From contig NZ_JAPDNR010000001.1 of assembly GCF_025989125.1 (NCBI RefSeq), forward strand, positions 806,001 through 870,000: 64,000 nucleotides of DNA. The letters run 5' to 3'. This stretch comes from Chitinophaga nivalis (GTDB lineage: Bacteria; Bacteroidota; Bacteroidia; Chitinophagales; Chitinophagaceae). The stretch's first letter is position 1. Each line of letters starts with the position of its first letter. Of the stretch, positions 25,567 through 34,545 are shown piece by piece. The notes under the pieces are model-generated. The model made no database searches. It had not been told where the DNA came from and saw only the letters and a list, made by a program, of their open reading frames with translations. The position numbers were made by a program, and so were the translations under genes.

Positions 25567-28500
25567 TTACAGGGTTCTTTTTACTTCTACTTCTTCGAAA
25601 CCTTCGATGATGTCGTTTGGTCTCAGATCACTGTATCCACGTACACTCAGACCGCACTCCATGTTAGAAGCTACTTCTTTCACGTCGTCTTTATAACGTT
25701 TCAGAGAGCCGAGTTCGCCGGTGTGTACCACGATACCGTCGCGTACCACGTTGATACGGGTATTGCGGGTCAGCTTGCCATCGAGTACGAAACAACCTGC
25801 AACGGTAACCTTGTCGAATTTGTAAGTTTCGCGCACCTGTACGTTGCACACCACTTTCTTCTCGATTTTTGGTTCCAACATACCTTCCATCGCGCTCTTG
25901 ATTTCATCAATGGCGTCGTAGATGATGGAGTAGTTACGGATTTCGATGTTTTCTTTCTCTGCCAGTTTAGCTGCCTGAGAAGAAGGACGTACCTGGAATC
26001 CGAGGATGATGGCATCAGAAGCGGTAGCCAGCAATACGTCTGATTCGGTGATCTGACCCACTGCTTTGTGTACGATACTGATAACGATTTCTTCGGTAGA
26101 CAGTTTCTGGAGGGAGTCACTCAATGCTTCTACGGAACCATCAAAGTCAGCTTTGATGATGAGGTTCAGCTGTTTAAAGTTACCCAGTGCCAGACGACGG
26201 CCGATTTCATCCAGGGTGATATGTTTCTTGGTACGGATACCTTGTTCACGAACGATCTGTGCTCTGCGGTTAGCTACCTCTTTCGCTTCAGATTCATCTA
26301 TGTACATTTTGAACTTCTCCCCTGCCTGAGGTGCACCATTCAGACCGAGTACCTGTACTGGCATGGATGGTCCTGCTTCTTCCATTTTCTGACCACGTTC
26401 GTTGAACATGGCTTTGATTTTACCATAGAAGGAACCGGATACGATGGTATCGCCCTGACGGAGGGTACCATTTTGTACCAGCAGGGATGCTACGTAACCG
26501 CGGCCTTTATCCAGGGAAGCTTCCACGATACTACCGGATGCTTCACGGTCTGGGTTGGCTTTCAGTTCCAGCAGTTCTGCTTCCAACAGGATCTTTTCAA
26601 GGAGTACATCGATGTTAAGTCCGTTTTTCGCAGATATTTCCTGGCTTTGGTATTTACCACCCCAGTCTTCTACGAGGAGGTTCAACTGAGCCAGTTGTTC
26701 TTTGATTTTTTCTGGATTGGCACCATCTTTATCCACTTTGTTGATAGCGAATACCATTGGCAGACCGGCGGCCTGTGAGTGGGAGATCGCTTCTCTTGTC
26801 TGTGGCATGATGGCGTCATCTGCTGCTACCACGATAACAGCGATATCTGCTGCTTTGGCACCACGGGCACGCATCGCCGTAAAGGCTTCGTGACCAGGTG
26901 TATCGAGGAAGGTAATTTTCTTACCGGTAGCAGTAGTCACCTGGTAAGCACCGATGTGCTGGGTGATACCACCTGCTTCACCCGCTACCACATTGGCGCT
27001 GCGGATATAGTCGAGCAGGGAGGTTTTACCATGGTCTACGTGACCCATGATCGTAACGATCGGAGCACGAGGTACCAGGTCTGCCGGATCATCTACTTCA
27101 TCTTCATCATCAGTTTCTTCTGCATCTTCCAGTCCGATGAATTCCACTTCGTAGCCAAATTCGCCGGCTACCAGTTCTATTACTTCCGCATCCAGACGTT
27201 GGTTAATGGACACCATGATACCGAGACCCATACACTTGGAGATCACTTCGGCGAAGCTTACATCCATCAGGTTAGCGAGTTCGCTTACGGAAACGAATTC
27301 CGTTACCTGCAGTTTGTTGTCTTCGTTGCCCTCTTTCGCTTTCTGGTGTGCTCTTTCCTCACGTTTTTCTCTACGGTGTTTGGCTTTCACGTTTTTACCG
27401 CGACCACCACCACCGAGTTTGGCCATTGTTTCCTTGATCTTATTCTGGATTTCGTTTTTATCGATTTCCTTGTCTTCTGCACGTTTGTCATCACCACGGT
27501 GACCGCCAGGGCCGGCATTTCTGTTATATCCGCCGCCTTGTCCGGGTCTGTTGAAGTTACCACCACCGCCAGGTCTGTTGCCACCAGGGCCGCCTGTACG
27601 GTTATAACCGCCACCGCTGTGTCCGCCGGGTCTGTTGCCACCAGTTCCGGTACCTTGGCCCGGAGTTCTGTTGAAGCCACCACCCTGGCCCTGACCGGCA
27701 GGTTTGTTGTATCCGCCGCCGCCTGTGCCGGTATTTCCACCGCCACCGCCGGTACGGTTGTGGTTACGGTTATCGCCATGCTGACGATTGCCGCCACCTT
27801 GATGTCCACCGCCGCGGTTGTCGCCACCATGGTGAGGGCGGTTGCCGCCTTGTCCGCCATGTTGGTGAGGGCGATGTTCACCTGGAGGAGTATCCTTGCG
27901 GTCTCCTTCTTTGAAATCTTTAGGCTGAACGGGTTCAGGTTTCTTTTCCACGATGATACGCTTGCGTTTGCGTTTCTCGTCCCGGCTAAAGTTATTTTTA
28001 TTGTTATCGCGTCTGTCTGATTGAACCGGCAGGTCAATTTTACCGATCACTTTAGGACCGGTTAATTTTTCCGCCTGGATGTTTTCGATAACGGCAGCGC
28101 CGGAAGGCTCATCCTGTGCAGGAGGAGGTGTTGGCTGACTGGTATTGTTATCGGCAACAGTGGTTTTGTGCTGATCTTCCTTTACGGCTTGTTTAACAGG
28201 AATGTGCGCCGGTTCTTTAGCTGCAGCCGGTTTTGCCTCTTGTAATACTTCTTCCACTTTTTTAACTACAGGTTTATCTTCAACCGGTGCGGCTTTTTCC
28301 GTTTTTGCTGTCGTATCGGTTTGGTCTGTTTTCGCTACTTTCTCTGCCGGCGGAGTGGTTTCAGCTTTAGGAGCTGGAGCTGGTTTTTCCACTTTTTCGG
28401 CAATATCAGCTTTTTCGGCCTTAGGAGCCGGTGCTGGTGTTGGTTCCTGTACTGGAGGAGCAGGTTCCGGTTTCGGTTCCGGTTGTTTTTCCGCAACAGG

Positions 28501-29271
28501 AGGCGTAACAGGTTCCGGTTTGTTTTCCTTTGGAGGAACAACAGGAACCGGAGGTTTTACTGCTTCTGCTTGTGGAGCCGGTGCCGGAGTAGCTGGTACT
28601 TCCGGTTCTGCTTTTCTGGCAACAGGTTTTTTATTGCGGTTTAATGCGTCCAGATCGATGGTGGTAATGACTTTAGGCCCATTAATTTTGGGTGCTTCGG
28701 TTTTTACTACTTCGGATTCCGGAGTTGGTGGCGGAGGTGTTGGAGTAACCGGTGCCTTAGGAACTTCCGCAACAGGGGGAGCTGTAACAACGGGCGGTTC
28801 CGGTTTCGGTTCTTCTTTCTCCCTGGCCGGAGGAGGTGGTGTTGGTACAACAACGGCCTGTGGCTCCTGTTTAGGAGTTACCTTCACGGGTTCCTGTTTG
28901 GGTTCCGGTTTAGGTTCAGGCTTGGGTTCTTGTTTAGGTGCTTCTGTAGCAGGAGCTGCCTCTTCTTTTTCTTTATTATCTTTCTTTTTAGCCGCCGCTT
29001 CCGCTTCCTCCTTCTCCTTCTTCTTCATCGTTTCTAACACGCTTCCTTTAGGCAGGGCTATCTGATCGCTTTTGCGTTTATTAGCCTTATCCTGCTGGAA
29101 CTCCGACTGCAGTGCTGAGTACATAACAGCCGTAAGGCGGGCATTTGGTGAACCAAAGCCGCCCATGTCAAAGCCTTTATTGCCAAGGAAATCGATCAGG
29201 GTTTCCTTACCAATATTAAACTCCTTGGCTGCAGCCAGCAATCGTGGTGTGTTGTTTGTTGTTTCAGGCAT
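25567..29271 (-). CDS. infB: Translation initiation factor IF-2
   Basis: 1234 residues from the ATG at 29271 (MPETTNNTPRLLAAAKEFN), the usual Bacteroidota start; the frame can be read to a TTG at 29409 overlapping nusA. The N-terminal IF2_N domain is followed by a long Pro/Lys/Glu/Ala-rich segment (about 90-430) and a Gly/Arg/Asn/His-rich segment (about 450-590). The GTPase domain has G1 IMGHVDHGKTSLLD, G3 DTPGHEAF and G4 NKVDK, and domains II-IV follow. IF-2 places initiator tRNA on the ribosome. It is the third gene of rimP-nusA-infB. Confidence 0.95.
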   Translation of the reverse strand: MPETTNNTPRLLAAAKEFNIGKETLIDFLGNKGFDMGGFGSPNARLTAVMYSALQSEFQQDKANKRKSDQIALPKGSVLETMKKKEKEEAEAAAKKKDNKEKEEAAPATEAPKQEPKPEPKPEPKQEPVKVTPKQEPQAVVVPTPPPPAREKEEPKPEPPVVTAPPVAEVPKAPVTPTPPPPTPESEVVKTEAPKINGPKVITTIDLDALNRNKKPVARKAEPEVPATPAPAPQAEAVKPPVPVVPPKENKPEPVTPPVAEKQPEPKPEPAPPVQEPTPAPAPKAEKADIAEKVEKPAPAPKAETTPPAEKVAKTDQTDTTAKTEKAAPVEDKPVVKKVEEVLQEAKPAAAKEPAHIPVKQAVKEDQHKTTVADNNTSQPTPPPAQDEPSGAAVIENIQAEKLTGPKVIGKIDLPVQSDRRDNNKNNFSRDEKRKRKRIIVEKKPEPVQPKDFKEGDRKDTPPGEHRPHQHGGQGGNRPHHGGDNRGGGHQGGGNRQHGDNRNHNRTGGGGGNTGTGGGGYNKPAGQGQGGGFNRTPGQGTGTGGNRPGGHSGGGYNRTGGPGGNRPGGGGNFNRPGQGGGYNRNAGPGGHRGDDKRAEDKEIDKNEIQNKIKETMAKLGGGGRGKNVKAKHRREKREERAHQKAKEGNEDNKLQVTEFVSVSELANLMDVSFAEVISKCMGLGIMVSINQRLDAEVIELVAGEFGYEVEFIGLEDAEETDDEDEVDDPADLVPRAPIVTIMGHVDHGKTSLLDYIRSANVVAGEAGGITQHIGAYQVTTATGKKITFLDTPGHEAFTAMRARGAKAADIAVIVVAADDAIMPQTREAISHSQAAGLPMVFAINKVDKDGANPEKIKEQLAQLNLLVEDWGGKYQSQEISAKNGLNIDVLLEKILLEAELLELKANPDREASGSIVEASLDKGRGYVASLLVQNGTLRQGDTIVSGSFYGKIKAMFNERGQKMEEAGPSMPVQVLGLNGAPQAGEKFKMYIDESEAKEVANRRAQIVREQGIRTKKHITLDEIGRRLALGNFKQLNLIIKADFDGSVEALSDSLQKLSTEEIVISIVHKAVGQITESDVLLATASDAIILGFQVRPSSQAAKLAEKENIEIRNYSIIYDAIDEIKSAMEGMLEPKIEKKVVCNVQVRETYKFDKVTVAGCFVLDGKLTRNTRINVVRDGIVVHTGELGSLKRYKDDVKEVASNMECGLSVRGYSDLRPNDIIEGFEEVEVKRTL

Positions 29272-29395
29272 ATCGTATTTCGGGCCTCCCCTGTTTCCGC
29301 CGAAGGCGGATGTTTTTTTACGTTTAAACAATAACTCGAAAAAATCAATTCCCTTTCTAATAAGGCCTTTACCTGGGAAGGGTTGTGGCTCGGCT

Positions 29396-30643
29396 TTATT
29401 CTTTGTCAAACTCTTCCTGTAATATTCTTCTTACATCCTGCACTGTCTCTTCTTCCAGGTCAGAACGGCGTACCAGTTCTTCTGTGGTGAGCTCTAATAC
29501 GCTGCGGGCAGTGTCACAACCTATTCGCTTTAATTCATCTATGATCCATTCTTCGATTTCATCTGAGAATTCTTCCAGATCGATATCAAATTCGGACTGT
29601 TCTTGTGCTTCATCGCGGAATACGTCTATTTCGAAACCGGTCAGTTCACAAGCCAGCTTGATGTTTACGCCTTTTTTACCGATAGCCAGTGATACCTGGT
29701 CTGGGTTGAGGTAAACAGAAGCGTATTTATTTTCGTTATCTACCTCCATGCGGCTGATCCGGGCAGGTGTCAGAGAGCGCTGGATCAACAGCTGAATATT
29801 GGTGGTAAAGTTAATAATATCGATATTTTCGTTTCTGAGTTCCCGAACGATACCGTGTATACGGCTACCTTTCATCCCCACGCAGGCACCTACCGGATCA
29901 ATACGATCATCGTAGGATTCTACGGCGACTTTAGCTCTTTCGCCAGGTTCACGAACGATTTTTTTGATGACAATAAGCCCGTCAAAGATCTCCGGCACCT
30001 CAATTTCCAGCAATTTAGCAAGGAAGGATGGATGTGTACGGGAAAGAATGATGAGTGGGGCATTATTCTTCATTTCTACTTTTTTCACCACCGCTCTAAC
30101 GTTCTCCCCTTTTTTGAAATAATCTGTAGGGATTTGTTCAGATTTAGGCAAAATTAACTCATTCCCTTCATCATCAAGCAATAAAACTTCTTTTTTCCAA
30201 ACCTGATAAACTTCACCGTTTACTATTTCGCCCGCTTTATCTGCATATTTCTTTACAAGTATGTTCTTTTTCAGATCCCCGATACGTGCTGACAAGGTTT
30301 GTTTGGCAGCCAGTATTGCCCGGCGGCCGAAGTCCATTATCTCCACTTCTTCATATAAATCTTCACCTACCTGATAGTCGGGTTCAATTTTAATTGCTTC
30401 TGCATAAGCAATTTGTGCATTATCATCTTCTACTTCTCCATCATTCACAATCGTACGACGGCGTAATATTTCAAGGTCACCTTTCTCTGTATTTACAATC
30501 ACGTCAAAATTCTCATCCGAGCCATACTTTTTCCGCAGCAGTGTTTTGAACACATCTTCCAGGACCTTCATCAATGTAGGGCGGTCAATGTTTTCCGCCT
30601 CCTTGAACTCGGTGAATGACTCAATCAGGTTAATACTAGCCAT
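29396..30643 (-). CDS. nusA: Transcription termination/antitermination factor NusA
   Basis: 415 residues. The N-terminal RNA-polymerase-binding domain, S1 domain (about 130-200; VYQVWKKEVLLLDDEGNELIL), and two KH domains are present, with DPVGACVGMKGSRI and VSLAIGKKGVNIKLA. A short C-terminal acidic and helical region follows, without the two acidic repeats of E. coli NusA. It controls pausing and termination. It starts 16 bases after the rimP stop. The leader of the operon carries a terminator-like hairpin, a possible site of NusA feedback. Confidence 0.95.
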   Translation of the reverse strand: MASINLIESFTEFKEAENIDRPTLMKVLEDVFKTLLRKKYGSDENFDVIVNTEKGDLEILRRRTIVNDGEVEDDNAQIAYAEAIKIEPDYQVGEDLYEEVEIMDFGRRAILAAKQTLSARIGDLKKNILVKKYADKAGEIVNGEVYQVWKKEVLLLDDEGNELILPKSEQIPTDYFKKGENVRAVVKKVEMKNNAPLIILSRTHPSFLAKLLEIEVPEIFDGLIVIKKIVREPGERAKVAVESYDDRIDPVGACVGMKGSRIHGIVRELRNENIDIINFTTNIQLLIQRSLTPARISRMEVDNENKYASVYLNPDQVSLAIGKKGVNIKLACELTGFEIDVFRDEAQEQSEFDIDLEEFSDEIEEWIIDELKRIGCDTARSVLELTTEELVRRSDLEEETVQDVRRILQEEFDKE

Positions 30644-30659
30644 GTTTAGTTGTTATATT

Positions 30660-31124
30660 TTAAAACACGATGCACACCTTTGTGTGCTTTATTTCATTTA
30701 GTTGTAAATCGGTTGATTTCTTTTCTTTCTTCTTACCCACCAGCTCTTCGATATTAATTACCTCTTCGGTAATTGATATCAGGGTCCCCTCCTTTATGGA
30801 ACCATCCAAAAGGGTTACCTCTACTTTGCGGCCAATATTTTTAAGGTATTGTCTGTGAAGTTTCAGCGGTTCGTCTAATCCGGGGGAAGATACCTCCAGG
30901 GAGAAATCGTTGTTGGGAAACAGTTCTGCCGCTTCCAATAAGGGGTATAGCTTACGGTTAAAAGAAACCAGTTTATCTACCGGCACCCCTTTATCCCCGT
31001 CTAAAAAGAGCTTTACATTGTTGGTGGGCTTAATTCTGATATCTACCACAAAGTTGTCGGGATCATTTACCAGCAGTCCTTCTGCTAATTCCCGGATAGT
31101 TTTTATCACGTGTTCGTTTGCCAT
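30660..31124 (-). CDS. rimP: Ribosome maturation factor RimP
   Basis: 154 residues from the ATG at 31124; longer starts at 31172 would read through the leader hairpin. It has the RimP N-terminal domain (DNFVVDIRIKPTNNVKLFLDGD) and the Sm-like C-terminal domain, with EVSSPGLDEPLKLHRQYLKN between them. RimP helps assemble the 30S subunit. First gene of the rimP-nusA-infB operon. Confidence 0.92.
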   Translation of the reverse strand: MANEHVIKTIRELAEGLLVNDPDNFVVDIRIKPTNNVKLFLDGDKGVPVDKLVSFNRKLYPLLEAAELFPNNDFSLEVSSPGLDEPLKLHRQYLKNIGRKVEVTLLDGSIKEGTLISITEEVINIEELVGKKKEKKSTDLQLNEIKHTKVCIVF

Positions 31125-31125
31125 A

Positions 31126-31162
31126 CAAAAAGCGCGAAGGGGACAATATCTCGTCCCCTTCG
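31126..31162 (-). promoter_or_regulatory. Terminator-like hairpin in the rimP-nusA-infB leader
   Basis: On the minus strand CGAAGGGGAC (31162-31153) pairs perfectly with GTCCCCTTCG (31144-31135) over an 8-base loop, followed by CGCTTTTTG and then the rimP ATG at 31124. A GC-rich stem plus five T just before the first gene looks like an attenuator. Control by NusA is an inference from its known autoregulation in E. coli. Confidence 0.6.
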
Positions 31163-31183
31163 TTTGAATCATTTTTCCTTATG

Positions 31184-31191
31184 CAAAATTA
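31184..31191 (-). promoter_or_regulatory. -7 box for rimP-nusA-infB
   Basis: TAATTTTG on the minus strand matches TAnnTTTG exactly. The start would fall near 31178, giving a leader of about 55 bases that holds the hairpin at 31135-31162. Confidence 0.55.
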
Positions 31192-31290
31192 GGATTTTTA
31201 TTTGATTGAAAAACTATTTCTTTAACTTGTATGTAAATATTTACGGCAGATGCACTCCCATCTTTCATATATATTTTAAAAATATCTAAC

Positions 31291-31581
31291 ATGCGAATGG
31301 TTTTCCGGCAGAAAACAGATATAGAGCTGCCTGCATGGCTGACCGGACTAGTATGGCTCTACTGTAAAACACCCGATAACAACGCGATTTCCCTGTGTAT
31401 TTTTAAAGCAGCCGGGCTGCCTTTTTGCCCCGGATGTGGCCTCGGACACGGCATTCATCATTTTTTACACGGGCACTGGGCATTGGCTTTTCACTATCAC
31501 TGGTTCGCCCCTTTAGTTACCTGCATTTTAATATATCGTACCGGGCAACTCGCCTGGGAACAATATACCGGCTTCAAATAA
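31291..31581 (+). CDS. DUF2752 small membrane protein
   Basis: 96 residues. The family core FCPGCGLGHGIHHFLHG follows a membrane segment and is followed by WALAFHYHWFAPLVTCILIY, a second one. The CPxCG motif with nearby His is characteristic of DUF2752; its function is unknown. It is 12 bases before the TM2-domain gene, a pairing that is common in Bacteroidota. Confidence 0.8.
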   Translation: MRMVFRQKTDIELPAWLTGLVWLYCKTPDNNAISLCIFKAAGLPFCPGCGLGHGIHHFLHGHWALAFHYHWFAPLVTCILIYRTGQLAWEQYTGFK

Positions 31582-31593
31582 TAATCATTTGTT

Positions 31594-31944
31594 ATGAATA
31601 GTTTCTCTTTTGCTATGTTACCAGGCATCGAAACGGAGGAAATGTTATGGCTGGAAGAACTGACCCGCAACTATACCCCGGAAAACAAACAACGTTTCCT
31701 GGCCGTATATCAGTCCCGCCGCAAAGATCCCCAGGTAATACTCATCTGCAGCCTGATCGGATTTACCGGTGTAGCCGGCGTTCAGCGTTTTTTGCTGAAC
31801 CAGATCGCCATGGGCATTGTATACCTGATAACGATTGGCTTCTGCGGAATCGGCACCATTATAGATGCTATCAACTACCGCAAGCTGGCCTGGAAGTTCA
31901 ACAAGAAGGAAGCCGTGAGCACAGCGGCTTTGCTGGGTTTATAA
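31594..31944 (+). CDS. TM2 domain membrane protein
   Basis: 116 residues. An N-terminal cytoplasmic helix region (about 1-45) is followed by two membrane segments in a TM2 arrangement: ILICSLIGFTGVAGVQRFLL and MGIVYLITIGFCGIGTIIDA. The G-x-QRF and IxD elements match the TM2 family, whose function is unknown. It follows the DUF2752 gene by 12 bases. Confidence 0.82.
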   Translation: MNSFSFAMLPGIETEEMLWLEELTRNYTPENKQRFLAVYQSRRKDPQVILICSLIGFTGVAGVQRFLLNQIAMGIVYLITIGFCGIGTIIDAINYRKLAWKFNKKEAVSTAALLGL

Positions 31945-32026
31945 GCTTCCCGGAAAGTTAAAAAAAACTTAAAATGAAGTGATTCTCAAAGTGCTGGAAA
32001 AGATATTACCCTAACTTCGCGCTATT

Positions 32027-32278
32027 ATGTTGAAATTTGCATTAACTATATTCATTGCCTGGCTGCTCTATAAACTGGTGTTTGACTTTCTCATACCAGC
32101 TTATAAACTGACCAAACAGGCGCGTAGGCAGATGAGTGATATTCAGCAGCGTATGCGTGAACAATATGAAGAACAACAGGCGAGCCAGCAGGGATATACT
32201 ACCCAGCACCCTCCTGTACAGAAACCGGCAGGTAAACCCGGCAAAGATGATTATATCGACTTTGAAGAGATCAAATAA
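32027..32278 (+). CDS. DUF4834-like small membrane-anchored protein
   Basis: 83 residues. One N-terminal membrane segment (about 3-22) is followed by a charged helix (RRQMSDIQQRMREQYEEQQ) and a Pro/Lys tail ending in DDYIDFEEIK. This arrangement and ending fit the Bacteroidota DUF4834 family. Function unknown. Confidence 0.65.
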   Translation: MLKFALTIFIAWLLYKLVFDFLIPAYKLTKQARRQMSDIQQRMREQYEEQQASQQGYTTQHPPVQKPAGKPGKDDYIDFEEIK

Positions 32279-32310
32279 CCTGCCCACGGCAGTACTGACC
32301 ATATTATAAT

Positions 32311-32342
32311 AGAGAAGCCGGTTCCCAGGAACCGGCTTCTCT
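32311..32342. terminator. Bidirectional terminator
   Basis: A 15-bp inverted repeat (32311-32325 / 32328-32342) with almost no spacer, between convergent genes. Confidence 0.7.
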
Positions 32343-32350
32343 ATTTATAC

Positions 32351-32980
32351 TCATGCCACATTTTGCGGGCGGAAGATATCTAAAATGGTTTTCGGCGCTT
32401 TCAGGTGGATCGTATGCAACCCTACCGCTTTCGCCCCCTCGATATTCTGCAACAGGTCATCAATGAACACCGTCTCGGATGGCTGTAGGCCATTTTCATC
32501 CAATACCACCTGATAACAGGCGGCATCCGGCTTCCGGTAGCCCATCAGATGCGAATAATATGCTTTATCAAAGAACGTACTTAACGACGGTATACCCCTG
32601 CTCTCCTGCAGGAGCTGATTAAATGCTTCCAGATGGATCGCATTGGTATTACTGAGCAAATACAGGTTGTAATGCTGCCTTAATTGCTGCAGCAACTGGA
32701 GTCTTTGTAACGGGAAGTCCAGCAGCATGGCGTTCCAGGCGGCTGTAATATCCGCATCGGTCACCCCTTCCGGTACATGCCTGTGCATTTCAGCCAGGAA
32801 TGCATCCGGACTTATATGCCCCGTTTCCAGGTCGTTGAACAGGTTGGACGCATGGAACTGATTATACAGTTCACTGAAGTTTTTAACGCCCAGGTTCACA
32901 AAAGCATCGTTGGTCAGCTGGTAATTAATATTGAGAATAACACCTCCCAGATCAAATATGATGTTTTTAATACCTTTCAT
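32351..32980 (-). CDS. HAD family hydrolase, YihX-like
   Basis: 209 residues from the ATG at 32980. HAD motifs: IIFDLGGVILN (I), LLSNTNAIH (II), GYRKPDAACY (III Lys), VFIDDLLQNIEGA (IV). The motif I second Asp is replaced by Gly (DLGGV), as in many members of the epoxide-hydrolase N-domain/YihX group; YihX is an alpha-D-glucose-1-phosphate phosphatase. The exact substrate is not known here. Confidence 0.82.
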   Translation of the reverse strand: MKGIKNIIFDLGGVILNINYQLTNDAFVNLGVKNFSELYNQFHASNLFNDLETGHISPDAFLAEMHRHVPEGVTDADITAAWNAMLLDFPLQRLQLLQQLRQHYNLYLLSNTNAIHLEAFNQLLQESRGIPSLSTFFDKAYYSHLMGYRKPDAACYQVVLDENGLQPSETVFIDDLLQNIEGAKAVGLHTIHLKAPKTILDIFRPQNVA

Positions 32981-33089
32981 ATGGTCATAAGTTGAATACA
33001 AAGAAAACAGTTTTTCTCATAGTATAGGCATGAGCGTAGTAGGCGGGAAATAAATAAATAAAAAATTTAGGATAATTCAGGAAAATAAT

Positions 33090-33097
33090 TAATTTTG
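33090..33097 (+). promoter_or_regulatory. -7 box for the tRNA gene
   Basis: TAATTTTG is an exact TAnnTTTG match 38 bases before the tRNA 5' end. Confidence 0.5.
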
Positions 33098-33134
33098 CCC
33101 TCCCTTCAAAAGGGAATTTTAGTTCTTCGGAACG

Positions 33135-33208
33135 GGTCCTATAGCTCAGTTGGTTAGAGCACCTGACTCATAATCAGGGGGTCCCAGGATCATGCCCTGG
33201 TGGGACCA
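33135..33208 (+). tRNA. tRNA with CAT anticodon (elongator Met or Ile2), unusual T-loop
   Basis: A 74-base cloverleaf. The acceptor GGTCCTA / TGGGACC pairs with one G-T; the D-arm is GCTC/GAGC; the anticodon stem CCTGA/TCAGG holds loop CTCATAA with anticodon CAT; the T-stem is CCAGG/CCTGG. G1 pairs with C72, which argues against initiator tRNA. The T-loop reads ATCATGC instead of TTCRANY, so T54 is A and A58 is T. CCA is not encoded. Whether it reads AUG or AUA (after lysidine modification) cannot be decided from sequence alone. Confidence 0.9.
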
Positions 33209-33216
33209 CATTATAC

Positions 33217-33253
33217 AAAAGCTTTCCACGGTTAACCGTGGAAAGCTTTTTTT
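33217..33253 (+). terminator. tRNA terminator, long perfect palindrome
   Basis: A perfect 34-bp palindrome (33217-33250) centred on GGTTAACC, followed by three more T, 9 bases after the tRNA. Confidence 0.85.
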
Positions 33254-33594
33254 GCATCAGTGTTTTTAGATAAATCTCAATATTCTAAACTATAGAAAGT
33301 GGAGGACTTATTACTTTCTAATTGCCGGCGAATAGCCAACCGTTGATGAAATAAGATTTGACCTCTTTTCGAGAAGTACAAACGATAAAATAATTGAAAT
33401 CTATACCATTCTCCCTATCCCTATAGCCAGCAGTGTATTTCCCAAAGGCAAGATTCTGACGGACATAATACTCTCTCTATATATCATCTCTACATACATC
33501 AATAGATGGATAGGCCTAAATATGATTTTCAATCATTACTTATTGATGCTGTACATTTTTATTTTAATATATAATTGGGTTTAAAATAAGTTTC
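33254..33594. other. Gene-free AT-rich stretch after the tRNA
   Basis: No convincing gene, tRNA fragment or integrase site is seen. Base composition shifts to AT-rich here and stays so through the next two genes. Confidence 0.6.
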
Positions 33595-34335
33595 ATGAAT
33601 CTGAATTTTAAAGTGTTAAAAAGCCTGGCCATTCTTGCTGTCAAAAAAACGATCTGGAAATCTAAGCTTTTGTTTCAGCGGAAAGTTTATATTTCGTTTG
33701 GTGAAAATTGCTTAACAGATAATATCCTTGATAGACATAATTTAAAATCTCTGACAACAGCCTTTTCACATGGGCGATCTAATATTGAATATATTTTACA
33801 ATTAGAAAAAGCCAATTTTGAAGATTTCCTGAATCTTGGTTTTTTAAAGTATGAAAGCGTCGACGGAAAATCAGTACCTAGATTGAAGAAATATACCAAC
33901 ATTCAAAATAATTATAATGAGCTTCATATGAATGGCGTGGAGTTCACTCATCATGATGTGATTAAAAATAGTGAAACAAGGGATAAGATGCATAAAAGAG
34001 TGGTAGATCTTAAAAAACATCTCAATAAGAAAGAAGTGTACATCTTTTATCATCATAGAGTTTGCGCAAACTCCAATTTCCCATTGTTATTAAAGCACTT
34101 AAATGAATTAAAGGGTATTTATTCTCTAAACAATAAAAAAACGGAAATTATTCTTTTTACTCAAAAAATTGTTAATGACAACAATCGAAAATTAGTATAT
34201 GAACTAACTGATAACATTCATTTTTTCACGTTTAATACCGTCAATGAATGGCAAGGCAGTAATGATGATATTTTTTGGGCGAAATGCGATGAGGATTTAA
34301 TTAAAGGAATGATAGATAAAGTAAAGACGATCTAA
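33595..34335 (+). CDS. DUF1796-like putative papain-fold protein
   Basis: 246 residues. After a basic N-terminus (1-30) comes YISFGENCLTDNIL, then FSHGRSNIEYIL and NFEDFLN. This follows the pattern of DUF1796 ('putative cysteine peptidase'; a serine/glycine-asparagine-cysteine block, an F-D/S-W-like block, then an N-F-x-D-F block). HHDVIKN and KEVYIFYHHRVCANSN fit the family's later HD and strand elements. The gene is markedly AT-rich with many AAA and ATT codons, unlike the core genes, suggesting recent acquisition. DUF1796 genes occur in surface-glycan and toxin-like contexts; function here is unknown. Confidence 0.55.
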   Translation: MNLNFKVLKSLAILAVKKTIWKSKLLFQRKVYISFGENCLTDNILDRHNLKSLTTAFSHGRSNIEYILQLEKANFEDFLNLGFLKYESVDGKSVPRLKKYTNIQNNYNELHMNGVEFTHHDVIKNSETRDKMHKRVVDLKKHLNKKEVYIFYHHRVCANSNFPLLLKHLNELKGIYSLNNKKTEIILFTQKIVNDNNRKLVYELTDNIHFFTFNTVNEWQGSNDDIFWAKCDEDLIKGMIDKVKTI

Positions 34336-34466
34336 AGGCAATCTTATTTATAAAAGTAAAATTTATACATTGGCACTATTGAGGGTTAACAGGCTGGAGA
34401 AAATAGTTATCAGATAGCGTACTTTACTCCTTTATTCAGTGATAGTCAAGATCATTAATCAGAGAA

Positions 34467-34507
34467 ACGGGAGTAAAAGGTGGCTTTCTGTCACCTTTTA
34501 CTCCCGT
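34467..34507 (-). terminator. Strong hairpin between convergent genes
   Basis: A perfect 16-bp stem (34467-34482 / 34492-34507) with a 9-base loop, 38 bases after the stop of the minus-strand gene. Confidence 0.7.
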
Positions 34508-34545
34508 CGGCGAAAGCCCCACACCGCTACCTTCATTTTTATCTG

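Noticed and set aside
26779..29065. Long plus-strand open frames (413 and 287 codons) opposite infB
   Set aside because: They lie antisense to the low-complexity part of IF-2; their Ser/Gly/Ala-Thr strings are shadows of its Pro/Lys/Glu and Gly-rich codons.
29272..29409. Extended N-terminus of IF-2 overlapping nusA
   Set aside because: It would need a TTG start, and the family begins with the (M)PETT...TPRLLAAAKEFN block that has its own ATG.
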